Assembly: GCA_947652615.1 (NCBI GenBank)
Contig: CANTDX010000002.1
Coordinates: 106,938-170,937 of the forward strand
Source: an uncultured Dorea sp.
GTDB taxonomy: Bacteria; Bacillota; Clostridia; Lachnospirales; Lachnospiraceae
Reading direction: 5' to 3'
DNA length: 64,000 nucleotides
This document shows positions 34,970-43,069 of the stretch, piece by piece. A program made the translations under genes and the position numbers. The first letter of the stretch is position 1, and every line of letters starts with the position of its first letter. Below the pieces are notes generated by a model. It was not told where the DNA came from and made no database searches. It saw nothing but the letters and a program-made list of their open reading frames with translations.

Positions 34970-36319
34970 ATGTACAAGAACAAGGTCGGATTTATGGACG
35001 GCGTAATGGCGACGGTAAAGGGGAATGTGATGAAGGATACGATTGGGGACATCGCTGCAAGCGGCCGCCTGATTCTTAAGGGAGGACATGTGGTGGATCC
35101 AGGGAATCAGGTCGATACGGTAACGGATATACTGATCGACAAGGGAGTGGTCTGTCAGGTTGGGGATGATATTCATGCTGAGAGCGGCGACAGGATCATT
35201 GACTGTGAGGGATTATTGGTCATGCCGGGGCTGATCGATATGCATCTTCATCTGGGAGACTTGTTTGAAGTGAGCACGAACCCGATCTTCTGTGCGGCAG
35301 AGGACGGCGTGACGATGGGGTTATCACCGGGGGCAGGCAATACATTTATGGCGCCGTCTCTTCTGGGGGCAGAGGTGGATCACGGTGTGCCGATCAATCT
35401 CGGCGTGTATCTCGGGGCGGTCAATGTCCTTGGAACACGGTTGTCGGTGGAAGAATTGATCAAGATGTTCAGAGGCGAGATGGATGCGGATACACTGTCT
35501 GTGAAGATGAGCCGGAACGGGATCACCATTACCACGGCTCCGCTGACGGTAGGGATCAAGGATCATATGGGACATTTTATCATGCCGGATGAGAATATTG
35601 AGAAGATCTTCGAGATTACCTCCAAGGCTAATCTGATCTATATGTCGCACACGCAGGATCCGGAGCACGCAGAGCGGCTGGTAAGCCTGTCGAAGGGGCG
35701 CCCGCTTCACCTGGCCCATGCGACGGCGGCGGGATGCGGCACGCATATGGACGCGGCGGAAGGAATGAGAAGAGTCATTGATCTGGTCGACGGAGAGAAT
35801 ATCACGGCGGAATTCGTAACCACTATGCTGCGTGCGGGACACGGAAGCAGGGAAGGACTTCAGCTTCCGGCGAAGTCCCAGAAGTTGGCATACGATGCCC
35901 TAAGCTCCGGTAAGGTCAATATATTGATCTCCGACGGGCAGAATCAGGCGACGATGAAGGGATTCGGAGATACGAGGGATAATATTCCGGCAATCCTTGA
36001 GCTTGCGGATATGGGCGTGCTGACGCTTAGTCAGTCCATCGCGGCCATGACCTGCAATCCGGCCGGACTGATCGCCAAGAGAACGGCGAACAACTGGTGG
36101 ACGGAGAAGACAGGACATCTGGGCGCGGGCGCTCTGGCGAATGTGACCATCGTCGACGAGGCGGACAAGCTTGCCACCTACACGATCGTGAATGGGGAGA
36201 TCGTGTCGTTCGAGAACCGTGCGGTCAGAAGAAACTGCGGAGCCGGCGGATGGGTCAGCAAGTTTGGCATGGTCAGGAAGACCGGAGTCGGGGAGCTTGT
36301 GATGTTCTCCTATAAGTAG
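34970..36319 (+). CDS. Amidohydrolase-superfamily protein (dihydroorotase/deacetylase-like)
   Basis: This 449-residue metal hydrolase has the amidohydrolase beginning VVDPGNQVDTVTDILI and metal motif LIDMHLHLGD. Additional His occur in MSHTQDPEH and LAHATAAG, and the catalytic Asp is probably in ISDGQ. A GGAGG ribosome binding site supports the ATG. It is cotranscribed with an M20 peptidase and a membrane protein under a PucR regulator. Hydrolysis of a cyclic amide, or of an N-acyl or carbamoyl compound used as a nitrogen source, is inferred; the substrate is unknown. Confidence 0.85.
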   Translation: MYKNKVGFMDGVMATVKGNVMKDTIGDIAASGRLILKGGHVVDPGNQVDTVTDILIDKGVVCQVGDDIHAESGDRIIDCEGLLVMPGLIDMHLHLGDLFEVSTNPIFCAAEDGVTMGLSPGAGNTFMAPSLLGAEVDHGVPINLGVYLGAVNVLGTRLSVEELIKMFRGEMDADTLSVKMSRNGITITTAPLTVGIKDHMGHFIMPDENIEKIFEITSKANLIYMSHTQDPEHAERLVSLSKGRPLHLAHATAAGCGTHMDAAEGMRRVIDLVDGENITAEFVTTMLRAGHGSREGLQLPAKSQKLAYDALSSGKVNILISDGQNQATMKGFGDTRDNIPAILELADMGVLTLSQSIAAMTCNPAGLIAKRTANNWWTEKTGHLGAGALANVTIVDEADKLATYTIVNGEIVSFENRAVRRNCGAGGWVSKFGMVRKTGVGELVMFSYK

Positions 36320-36341
36320 GCGATGCATTGGAGGAAGAAAA

Positions 36342-37502
36342 TTGAGAGAGGAAGCGGGATACAGACCAACGATAGAAGAGTGTCAGGAAGTGTTGGAAAG
36401 GCTGGTGAGGGTGGATACCTGCCAGCCGGAGGGCAATGAAGGGGAGATTGCAGACCTGATCATGGAGATGCTTCCTTCCGGGCTTGTGTGTCATAGAATT
36501 AAGCATACGGCCCGGAGGGCGTCTCTGACCGTGAAGGTGGAAGGGGAGATCGAGGAAGGCGGATTGGCGCTGATCGGGCATCTGGATACGGTGGCCTGCA
36601 GCGAACAGGACGGCTGGGCCTATCCTCCGCACCAGGCAGAGGTAAAAGGGGATATCTTATACGGACGCGGAGCCGCCGATATGAAGGGCGGCGTCGCAGC
36701 GATGATCCTGACTCTGAGACGGATCGTCCGTAGCGGGAAGAAGCCTTCAAAGCCGGTATATTTCTGCTTTACTGCGGACGAAGAGAGTAAGGGGATGGGG
36801 ATCCGTGCCATCGTGGAAGAGAAATATCTGGATCAGATAGAGGAGGTCATCATCTGCGAGCCTTCCGATGAGAAGATCGGTATCTGCGAGAAGGGGGCGT
36901 TATGGCTGCGGGCGGCTGTTCACGGCAGGTCTTCCCATGCGTCGCGGCCGGAGCTTGGGGTAAATGCGGTAGAGTATGGGATGTGTTTTGTGGAGAGGCT
37001 TAAAAGAGCGGTGGAAGGGAAGGAGAGCCATGCCATCCTGGGGCATAACACGGTGTCCGTCACAAGATTCCACGGGGGGATCATGACGAATATTATTCCG
37101 TCCGGCGCCGAGATCGAACTGGATATCCGCACGGTTCCCGGGACATCCCATGATGAGATCATACGCAGGGCAGGAGAGATCTGCGGGGAGATCATGAAGG
37201 AGAACCCGGCGGTACATATGGAGACAGAGGTTCTGAACAACAGGCCGGCCCTTGAGACGCCAGAGGATTGCCCGTTTGTCCGGCGTATCATGGAAGAAGC
37301 AGAACGTGCGGGGATTTCCACAGAGCCAAAGGGGTTGTATTTCTATACAGACGCTTCCCAGATGATGAACGGAAGACAGATTCCCTTTGTCATAGCAGGT
37401 CCGGGAGATGATGCGATGGCGCATTGCGTCAATGAACATATTTCTCTATCGAGCGTTGCGAGGTATACCGAGTTGTACAGCAGTTATATAGGAGGAAGAT
37501 AA
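36342..37502 (+). CDS. M20-family metallopeptidase/deacylase (ArgE/DapE-like)
   Basis: This 386-residue co-catalytic zinc hydrolase removes an acyl or amino-acid group from a small amide. Metal and active-site motifs are LIGHLDTVA, GRGAADMKGG and ADEESKG, and the dimerisation-domain HGRSSHASRP is present. The start is TTG, with GGAGGAAG placed about 5 bases before it. It sits between an amidohydrolase and a membrane protein, so it may complete breakdown of the same compound, for example a carbamoyl or N-acetyl amino acid. Confidence 0.88.
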   Translation: MREEAGYRPTIEECQEVLERLVRVDTCQPEGNEGEIADLIMEMLPSGLVCHRIKHTARRASLTVKVEGEIEEGGLALIGHLDTVACSEQDGWAYPPHQAEVKGDILYGRGAADMKGGVAAMILTLRRIVRSGKKPSKPVYFCFTADEESKGMGIRAIVEEKYLDQIEEVIICEPSDEKIGICEKGALWLRAAVHGRSSHASRPELGVNAVEYGMCFVERLKRAVEGKESHAILGHNTVSVTRFHGGIMTNIIPSGAEIELDIRTVPGTSHDEIIRRAGEICGEIMKENPAVHMETEVLNNRPALETPEDCPFVRRIMEEAERAGISTEPKGLYFYTDASQMMNGRQIPFVIAGPGDDAMAHCVNEHISLSSVARYTELYSSYIGGR

Positions 37503-38696
37503 ATGAGTGAGACGGGAAATGTACATAGTCAAGGCAGGCAGACGGGATCTGCCGCCGGATTTGCGGTGTGTATTGTTATTGGTTTTGTGTTTTATTTTGG
37601 CCTGACGGCTCTTAGCGGAACGAATCAGACGTTGGACTATAATCATCTGATTGACGGGATCCTGGATTCTTTCCCGAAGCAGATGGCGTGGTTTTTCATG
37701 AATTTTACGGAGGCGCAGTTCTATGCAAGTGTATTTGCAGGAATGGGTCTGATTCTCGGAGGCTTTGCGGCGTGGATACTGGCGCTTAAGAATTCCAGGT
37801 TTGCCGGATTCGATATCTGTTACGGGAGCAGCACCATGTTCCCGTGGGTACTGGCATCCCAGGTGCTTTCCCTTGCGCTGGCGCTCTTCGTATTCCGCTA
37901 TATCGGAGGCTTTGCCGATCCGCAGGTGACGTGGCTGAATACATTCATCACGGTTGTAGGCGCGCCGCCGGCTGTGATGCTCCTGTACGGGCCAAGCATC
38001 TCGGCGCTGCTTACGGCATCTGTCCTTGGCGGGCTGATCTGTGCGCCGACAGCCATCTGGATTGGGAATGCCATCGTTACGCCGCTGAATCTTCCGGGCG
38101 TTGTGGCGAATGTATCGACCATGGCGGTCACCGGTATCATCGTGTGTATGGTATGTAAGATCCTGCCGTTTGTGAAGAAGGCCGAGATCAAGCCTCACAG
38201 AAGCAGCAGCGTCAATGAGGATGTCTACAGTACGGCATGGTTTGTCAGAAGAGTTCTGGCGGATTTCTCGGAAGCGCCCTTTTATGGAAATGAAGTCGCG
38301 TCGATCTTCTTATTGGCGGGTGTGACCATCAACACGATCATCTGCGGGACGCACGGAGCATACGGCTCAGGCGCGGTTCCGGCGATCCTGCTGTCTCAGT
38401 TCGTGGGTGCGGCGGTCGGAGTATTCCTCTATGTGGATAAGTTCGCGGACGGAGGATGGTATGCGACCTATGTGCCGGTAGTAAGCGTAGGGCCGGCGTG
38501 TGTGCTGTTCTTTGGAGCGACCATTCCGGTTGCCCTGTTCGCGGGAGTGCTTGGCGGCATCATGGGCGGCCCTGTGGCGCAGTATTTCTCGGAGAAGCTG
38601 CCGGAGGGCGTGCACGGAACGGTGGCGAACGTTACGTCGATGACAGTCTGCACCATCATTACGGCGGTTGTGATGGGGGCGCTGCCCTGGTTTTAG
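37503..38696 (+). CDS. Polytopic membrane protein with internal repeat, probable transporter
   Basis: This 397-residue protein has about nine to ten hydrophobic segments. I do not recognise a family with certainty. Its two halves appear related: GVVANVSTMAVTGIIVC near residues 199-215 resembles GTVANVTSMTVCTIITA near 371-387, each at the end of a half. This points to an inverted or tandem duplicated transporter fold. AGGAGGAAG precedes the ATG, which directly follows the peptidase stop. Uptake of the compound processed by the two upstream hydrolases is the natural guess. Confidence 0.7.
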   Translation: MSETGNVHSQGRQTGSAAGFAVCIVIGFVFYFGLTALSGTNQTLDYNHLIDGILDSFPKQMAWFFMNFTEAQFYASVFAGMGLILGGFAAWILALKNSRFAGFDICYGSSTMFPWVLASQVLSLALALFVFRYIGGFADPQVTWLNTFITVVGAPPAVMLLYGPSISALLTASVLGGLICAPTAIWIGNAIVTPLNLPGVVANVSTMAVTGIIVCMVCKILPFVKKAEIKPHRSSSVNEDVYSTAWFVRRVLADFSEAPFYGNEVASIFLLAGVTINTIICGTHGAYGSGAVPAILLSQFVGAAVGVFLYVDKFADGGWYATYVPVVSVGPACVLFFGATIPVALFAGVLGGIMGGPVAQYFSEKLPEGVHGTVANVTSMTVCTIITAVVMGALPWF

Positions 38697-38710
38697 AATG
38701 ATAGACAGTA

Positions 38711-38751
38711 AATGGGGACGTCGTAAAATGCAATTTTACGACGTCCCTATT
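38711..38751. terminator. Bidirectional terminator-like palindrome (copy 2 of a shared repeat)
   Basis: A 19-bp stem with one G-T pair and a very short loop lies between convergent genes. Its arm shares GGGGACGT-GTAAAAT with the palindrome at 5731-5773, so both belong to one dispersed repeat family. Confidence 0.7.
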
Positions 38752-38767
38752 TGACTAAAATCTTCGG

Positions 38768-39910
38768 CTAAAATCCTAGATTCCGTCCTTTCTCCATATT
38801 CGTAAGTTGGCGTTCGCCTTCATCCGCGATCATGCGGAAGTCCTGGATCGTCTGTGCCATCTGCGGCAGCGCCTTCGCCTTGTAGGTGCTGATATCATCC
38901 AGTGCGGATAAGGTATCTGCGAATGCCTGTTTCAGAGTGTCCGGGGAAATGCTGGCTTCCACCGCTTCTCTCTGGATGGCGGTTCCCTGTTCCTTGAGCA
39001 TCCTTGAAGTGGCGCTGATCATATGGTTCGTCGTCTCGTTGAGCATCTGTACCTTCTCAAGGACGATCTTCTGATTATACAGCGCACCGGCTACCGTGAC
39101 AGCCACACGGAGCGCGGCGACGGTCACTGTCTGGGCGCGGTCGACTGCGCGGATCAGTTCCAGGTTATTCTTGCGGATTACTTCCATGGCGATGATCCCC
39201 TGCTGATTCACCACCAATAACTGCTGGAAATCCATAAGCCGTTGTCTGAGCGGGAAGATGATCTCTTCTTCCACGAACTTGATACGTTCTTCGGATTCGC
39301 CGGAGATCCTGGCATTCTCAACGGCATTGGCAAGGTAGCTGTCAAGCTGCGTGCCAAGCTCGATCTTCTGGGTCAATTGCTTCGTCAGGTCGCGCATGGC
39401 AGCCTGTTCGATCTCCAGGGTGGTGTTGTCGTTCTTGAGAGTTGTCCGTCCCTTCTCCAGTGTCTTCACGATCCCCGCGATCTCGGCGTCAGCCGTCTTA
39501 AACCGCTCGAAATACCGCCGTATGGGGTTGAACACCTTCCCAAGTACCCCGGTCTTGGTGAAGTCCAGACCGGAGGGGTCCAGATCCCGCATCTTGATCG
39601 AAAGTTCTTCTAAGCCCCTGGCAACTTCGCCGGATTCTCCACCTGCTTTGCCGAATTCTCCCATCCGTTTCTGGAGAATGCTGTTCTTGGCCTGGGACTG
39701 CCGTACAATATCTGAGCCAAACGTCTCCACCACCTGAACGAATTCCCGGCGTTCGGCCAGCGAATCAAGGTCTACTGCCATGATCTGGTCGGCCTTGTCC
39801 TTGACAGTGCTGGCAATGACGGTCTTCACCTCCTTCGGCGGTTCCAACTCCGCGGCGACTTCTCTCTTGATCTCTTCGGTATTTGGTAAATCCAGTGTAA
39901 ATCCGCTCAT
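38768..39910 (-). CDS. Toxic anion resistance protein, TelA family
   Basis: This 380-residue, largely alpha-helical coiled-coil protein belongs to the TelA/KlaA family. The name comes from tellurite resistance; TelA proteins act in envelope stress and antibiotic tolerance in Firmicutes. It has no membrane helix. It is the last gene of a three-gene minus operon with an XpaC-like membrane protein and a VWA-domain protein, starting 12 bases after the latter. The XpaC-TelA pairing is widespread in Firmicutes. Confidence 0.9.
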   Translation of the reverse strand: MSGFTLDLPNTEEIKREVAAELEPPKEVKTVIASTVKDKADQIMAVDLDSLAERREFVQVVETFGSDIVRQSQAKNSILQKRMGEFGKAGGESGEVARGLEELSIKMRDLDPSGLDFTKTGVLGKVFNPIRRYFERFKTADAEIAGIVKTLEKGRTTLKNDNTTLEIEQAAMRDLTKQLTQKIELGTQLDSYLANAVENARISGESEERIKFVEEEIIFPLRQRLMDFQQLLVVNQQGIIAMEVIRKNNLELIRAVDRAQTVTVAALRVAVTVAGALYNQKIVLEKVQMLNETTNHMISATSRMLKEQGTAIQREAVEASISPDTLKQAFADTLSALDDISTYKAKALPQMAQTIQDFRMIADEGERQLTNMEKGRNLGF

Positions 39911-39922
39911 ATATCTTACTCC

Positions 39923-41608
39923 TTACATGCTTGCGTTGAATAGTGTCTTAAGCTGGTATACGACGTCGTCGGTAGATGCGTCGATGCTTGCAGCCTCATT
40001 CACAGAGCTGATGCTCTGCAGTGCGGACAGATCGGCATTGTAGCCGATGGTGTATACGGGTATTTTCAGGCCGCTTAAGATATCCCGGACATCGTTCAGA
40101 TTATAGCCGACGTTGGTCTCTCCGTCGCTTAGGACGAACAGCATCGGCTTCGCGTCAGGATATTCGTCCATCATACCGCGTATCATGTTAAGCGCCACAC
40201 AGATCGCGTCGAAGGTCGCGGTTCCGCCGGAAGCGTACAGGTTCTCTACGGCTCCCTTGAAATACGTCTGCTGCTCTAGGTTAAACTGGCCGATCGGCAG
40301 CTCGATCGTCACATCATCGGCGTAGCTTACAAGGCCGATATAATTCTCCGGATTGATGTATTTCATACTGTTGATCAGGGAAGTCTGAAGGGCGATCAAT
40401 GGTTCGCCGTCCATGCTTCCGGATACGTCCGTCACAAATACGCCGATCACCGGCCTGCCGTTATCCTTATTCGTCTTGTATAGCTTCTGCGCCGCCGTCA
40501 GGATATCACCGGAAACAGTCTCGTATTCGCATACATAATCGTTCATTCCGTTGAAACCATACTCATCAGCTCTGGCTTTGGCCTTGGCGGTAGCACAATG
40601 ATCGGCGAACAGCTTGAGTATCTCCTTTTCTTCCGGACTGGCAGATTCCACGCTGACCAGCGGATTGTCATGCCGGTAACCGTAAGGAGTGAATTTGTAA
40701 TTCTTGGACAGCATCGTGTCGTTGGCGTAAGACTGGTATTCCATGATAAAGCCGTCCAGAGAGCCTTTCTCGGCTGCCTCGCGCATCTGCATGGTGGTCA
40801 GGGCGACGAACGGCACATTCTTCTGGAACTTCTGGAACCCGGCTGTGGCCGTCTCGGACAGCGGGTCGTCAAGGTCATACCGCTCCAGCGTGCAGATCAG
40901 GAAGTTAAGCCCCGCGCTGCTGGCAAATGGGTTCGTATAACCCATTGCGAACTCTCCGGCCTCGGTTGCTTCTGTGATCGCCTTCAAGTCGACGCTTCCG
41001 TATTTCTCTACGATCTGGTCATAGGTCTTATTGGAAAGAAGGATTCCGGCCACATTGCCCACCAGGCTGTCGGCTACGGTCTCGGTGGCAGTTCCCCTGG
41101 CGTTCAGCATATCCACCCACAGCATGTTGGAGGGGGCGAATCCTTCGGGAACAGCTTTGCCGGTGGCGATATAGTCAAGGGCCTGTCCGCTGTTGACGTT
41201 GCGTATCTGGACGGAGACCTTCTGTCCGTCAACCTGATATCCTGCCTGGTTGAATTCCTCTGCCATCTCACAGAGCCATCCGTCCGTTCCGGTGCCCGCC
41301 TTCTCCGGTGAAGAGTAGATCTCGGCATACAGGCTGGTTGCGGCTTCCACGGGAACGGTACAGGTGTCGATGTCCGGCAGTTCGGCCGCTTCATCCTCTT
41401 CCGAATCATATTCGATCGGTGATTTGACGGGGGTACCCGTCACGGGATTGATCTTGTCTACCATCCTGGTCAGCCGTTTCTCAGCGTTCTCCTCGGATAT
41501 CACCTTCTCGGATTTGCCGAGGTTGCGTGTCACATAGATACCGCCGAATACGGCGGCGCATACAATGACGACCACGGCGGCAAGGATTCCCACAGTTTTC
41601 TTGTTCAT
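39923..41608 (-). CDS. Membrane-anchored solute-binding/VWA-domain fusion protein
   Basis: This 561-residue protein has an N-terminal membrane anchor (residues about 7-26), a middle region resembling an extracellular ABC solute-binding domain (about 65-370), and a C-terminal von Willebrand factor A domain (about 385-560). The VWA domain has a complete metal-binding motif in TDVSGSMDGEP, plus SGGTATFD and LSDGETN. VWA domains bind partners through a bound metal. The combination beside TelA suggests a surface or envelope-facing assembly; the ligand is unknown. Confidence 0.85.
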   Translation of the reverse strand: MNKKTVGILAAVVVIVCAAVFGGIYVTRNLGKSEKVISEENAEKRLTRMVDKINPVTGTPVKSPIEYDSEEDEAAELPDIDTCTVPVEAATSLYAEIYSSPEKAGTGTDGWLCEMAEEFNQAGYQVDGQKVSVQIRNVNSGQALDYIATGKAVPEGFAPSNMLWVDMLNARGTATETVADSLVGNVAGILLSNKTYDQIVEKYGSVDLKAITEATEAGEFAMGYTNPFASSAGLNFLICTLERYDLDDPLSETATAGFQKFQKNVPFVALTTMQMREAAEKGSLDGFIMEYQSYANDTMLSKNYKFTPYGYRHDNPLVSVESASPEEKEILKLFADHCATAKAKARADEYGFNGMNDYVCEYETVSGDILTAAQKLYKTNKDNGRPVIGVFVTDVSGSMDGEPLIALQTSLINSMKYINPENYIGLVSYADDVTIELPIGQFNLEQQTYFKGAVENLYASGGTATFDAICVALNMIRGMMDEYPDAKPMLFVLSDGETNVGYNLNDVRDILSGLKIPVYTIGYNADLSALQSISSVNEAASIDASTDDVVYQLKTLFNASM

Positions 41609-41629
41609 AGATTGTTCCTCCGATATATT

Positions 41630-42361
41630 TTATTGATAGTATCTGGTCTCGTCGATCAACTTCTCAATCTCATGGATCAGCTCGTGATTGAGGTTCTTAT
41701 CATCCCCGGAATTAAGGGAAGAGATCTCCATTGCCAGTGCGTCCAGCTTCAGCAGGATCTTCTCGTTGAGCGAGATCGTGGATCTGACATTGTCGAAATT
41801 CTTCTGGTACAGCCGAAGCTGCTCTTCCTGAATATCGTCGGGGATATCGTCTTCCCGGTAATGCTGAAGTCTTGCGTATTCCTTCTCATCGAAGAGCCGC
41901 ATCCGGTTCGCCATTGCGACCACGTTCTTGATGGCGGAGACCTCCGCCGCCGCGGCAACGCTGTCGAACTTGTCAAAGCTCATGGAGCCTCTGGCAAACT
42001 TCTGCTCCAGGATGCCGGACAACCGCTGCCTGCACTTGAGAATGCGGTCCAGCTGTTCAGAGGCGGTTCTTGCCATGTTGCCGAAATACTTGCCGCCGCA
42101 ATGTTCCTTTAAGATATTCTTGGCTTTCTCAAGGTCAGGAACCTCCTCCAGTGTGACCGGCTTATGGTCCGGGGCCCTAAGAAGCCTGATATTAGCCAGG
42201 AAGAAGACTGCGATCAGCGCAAGCGCAGCTATGATGGACATTCCTGCCCGGAATATGCTGTAGTCCGACAGCCGTAGCGCCACAAGTCCCGGTGAATACA
42301 GGATTACGGCGGCAGCCGCGATGCCGAGATTGACGGCGGTCAGTTTCAATAATTTTCTCAA
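41630..42361 (-). CDS. XpaC-like membrane protein, first gene of the telA operon
   Basis: This 243-residue protein has two N-terminal membrane helices (about residues 7-27 and 38-58) and a helical cytoplasmic domain. It resembles the XpaC ('5-bromo-4-chloroindolyl phosphate hydrolysis') family, assigned mainly by its place before telA and its architecture. The start is TTG, preceded by AGGAGG. A strong minus-strand promoter lies at 42426-42454. Confidence 0.68.
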   Translation of the reverse strand: MRKLLKLTAVNLGIAAAAVILYSPGLVALRLSDYSIFRAGMSIIAALALIAVFFLANIRLLRAPDHKPVTLEEVPDLEKAKNILKEHCGGKYFGNMARTASEQLDRILKCRQRLSGILEQKFARGSMSFDKFDSVAAAAEVSAIKNVVAMANRMRLFDEKEYARLQHYREDDIPDDIQEEQLRLYQKNFDNVRSTISLNEKILLKLDALAMEISSLNSGDDKNLNHELIHEIEKLIDETRYYQ

Positions 42362-42425
42362 TTCATCTCCTCCTGCCTGGACATAACTGTCTGTTTTTGT
42401 AGAAAAATGTTTTACTTCTTACATC

Positions 42426-42454
42426 ATTATACGACACATCTTATAATCTGACAA
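42426..42454 (-). promoter_or_regulatory. Promoter of the xpaC-like/VWA/telA operon
   Basis: On the minus strand TTGTCA and a consensus TATAAT are separated by 17 bases, about 65 bases before the first gene. Confidence 0.75.
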
Positions 42455-42517
42455 GGCGGAGAAAACATTGAAAATGGTGACGGTTTCGAAATAGGTTTCG
42501 AAATGAAAGGATAATAA

Positions 42518-42546
42518 TTGACATATTTGAGGAGATTGACTATAAT
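42518..42546 (+). promoter_or_regulatory. Consensus promoter of a small plus-strand RNA
   Basis: A perfect TTGACA and a perfect TATAAT with a 17-base spacer, with no open reading frame downstream before the terminator at 42605-42648. This is the strongest-looking promoter in the window and implies an abundant small RNA. Confidence 0.85.
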
Positions 42547-42552
42547 ATACTT

Positions 42553-42648
42553 AACAAGGGAGCCGTTAGTCAGATGGAGCCTGACTGCCGGCAAAATAGG
42601 TTGTAAAAAATAGCGCCTTACTTTACCAGAGCAGGGGCGCTATTTTTT
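42553..42648 (+). ncRNA. Small RNA, candidate antitoxin of a type I toxin-antitoxin pair
   Basis: The RNA of about 96 bases should start 6-7 bases after the consensus -10 and stop at the terminator shared with the opposite-strand toxin gene. Its 5' part folds as a hairpin (AGTCAG with CTGACT, flanked by GCCG and CGGC). Its 3' end is antisense to the last codons and terminator of the toxin mRNA. This geometry matches 3'-overlapping type I systems such as txpA/RatA. No protein is encoded. Expression and pairing are inferred. Confidence 0.65.
42605..42648. terminator. Bidirectional intrinsic terminator shared by toxin mRNA and small RNA
   Basis: AAAAAATAGCGCC and GGCGCTATTTTTT form a symmetrical stem with flanking A- and T-runs, so it terminates transcripts arriving from either side. 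Confidence 0.85.
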
Positions 42649-42729
42649 GTTGCTGAGTATCGTTATAACAAGGGTGATAACAGAACAAAGCATAATTACA
42701 AACGTAAACAAGTCGTAGTATGTAACCAT
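42640..42729 (-). CDS. Holin-like type I toxin, 29 residues
   Basis: The reading frame encodes a 29-residue peptide: MVTYYDLF, a single hydrophobic helix of about 18 residues, and the polar tail SNKK. This is the layout of the 'putative holin-like toxin' peptides of Firmicutes, which insert in the membrane when overproduced. An AAAGGGGG ribosome binding site precedes the ATG, a promoter lies at 42792-42820, and the stop falls inside the bidirectional terminator. The opposite-strand small RNA overlaps the 3' end. Confidence 0.75.
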   Translation of the reverse strand: MVTYYDLFTFVIMLCSVITLVITILSNKK

Positions 42730-42791
42730 AGCCCCTAGCCCCCTTTCTATAGACCGGCGGCCAGGATAGCACCTCAACAGCTCCCTGGGTA

Positions 42792-42820
42792 AGCATATTA
42801 TGTTGTTATATTAGTATCAA
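42792..42820 (-). promoter_or_regulatory. Promoter of the holin-like toxin mRNA
   Basis: On the minus strand TTGATA and TATGCT are separated by 17 bases. The leader of about 55 bases contains a CCAGG/CCTGG hairpin upstream of the ribosome binding site, a common means of limiting toxin translation. Confidence 0.6.
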
Positions 42821-42853
42821 AAAGGACTGGAAACATTGATTTCACAACAGTCC
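42819..42853 (-). terminator. Terminator after tRNA-Gly
   Basis: On the minus strand GGACTG and CAGTCC form a stem followed by TTTTT, just downstream of the tRNA. The T-run overlaps the toxin -35 box. Confidence 0.75.
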
Positions 42854-42865
42854 CAGCCCTTGTTA

Positions 42866-42936
42866 AGCAGATAACGGGAATCGAACCCGCCTCTCCAGCT
42901 TGGGAAGCTAGCATTCTACCGATGAACTATATCTGC
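42866..42936 (-). tRNA. tRNA-Gly (anticodon CCC)
   Basis: The 71-base cloverleaf has a perfect 7-bp acceptor stem (GCAGATA with TATCTGC), the T-arm GCGGGTTCGAATCCCGT and the anticodon loop TTCCCAA, giving anticodon CCC. The anticodon stem has two G-T type pairs. CCA is not encoded. It has its own promoter and terminator. Confidence 0.93.
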
Positions 42937-42945
42937 ATGTTATGT

Positions 42946-42974
42946 ATTATAATACATTTTCCCAAGAAATGCAA
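42946..42974 (-). promoter_or_regulatory. Promoter of tRNA-Gly
   Basis: On the minus strand TTGCAT and a consensus TATAAT are separated by 17 bases, ending 9 bases before the mature tRNA. Confidence 0.75.
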
Positions 42975-43011
42975 TCATTTTGTAAAGTTAAGAAAAAATT
43001 CATAATTTCTA

Positions 43012-43041
43012 TCGAAAATGTTTGGATTCTTGTTCTATAAT
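43012..43041 (+). promoter_or_regulatory. Promoter of the MacB-like exporter operon
   Basis: A consensus TATAAT preceded by TCGAAA with an 18-base spacer, about 28 bases before the ATPase start. Confidence 0.5.
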
Positions 43042-43069
43042 GGTAGGAGAGAAAATGGGAGGAGTGCCG

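Noticed and set aside
39923..41608. Reading the solute-binding/VWA protein as part of an ABC importer
   Set aside because: No permease or ATPase genes are in its operon, and the C-terminal half is a complete VWA domain, so an importer role is not supported.
42482..42504. Two near-identical GGTTTCGAAAT copies
   Set aside because: Only two adjacent copies are present, with no spacer pattern; they look like a small local duplication rather than a CRISPR or an operator array.
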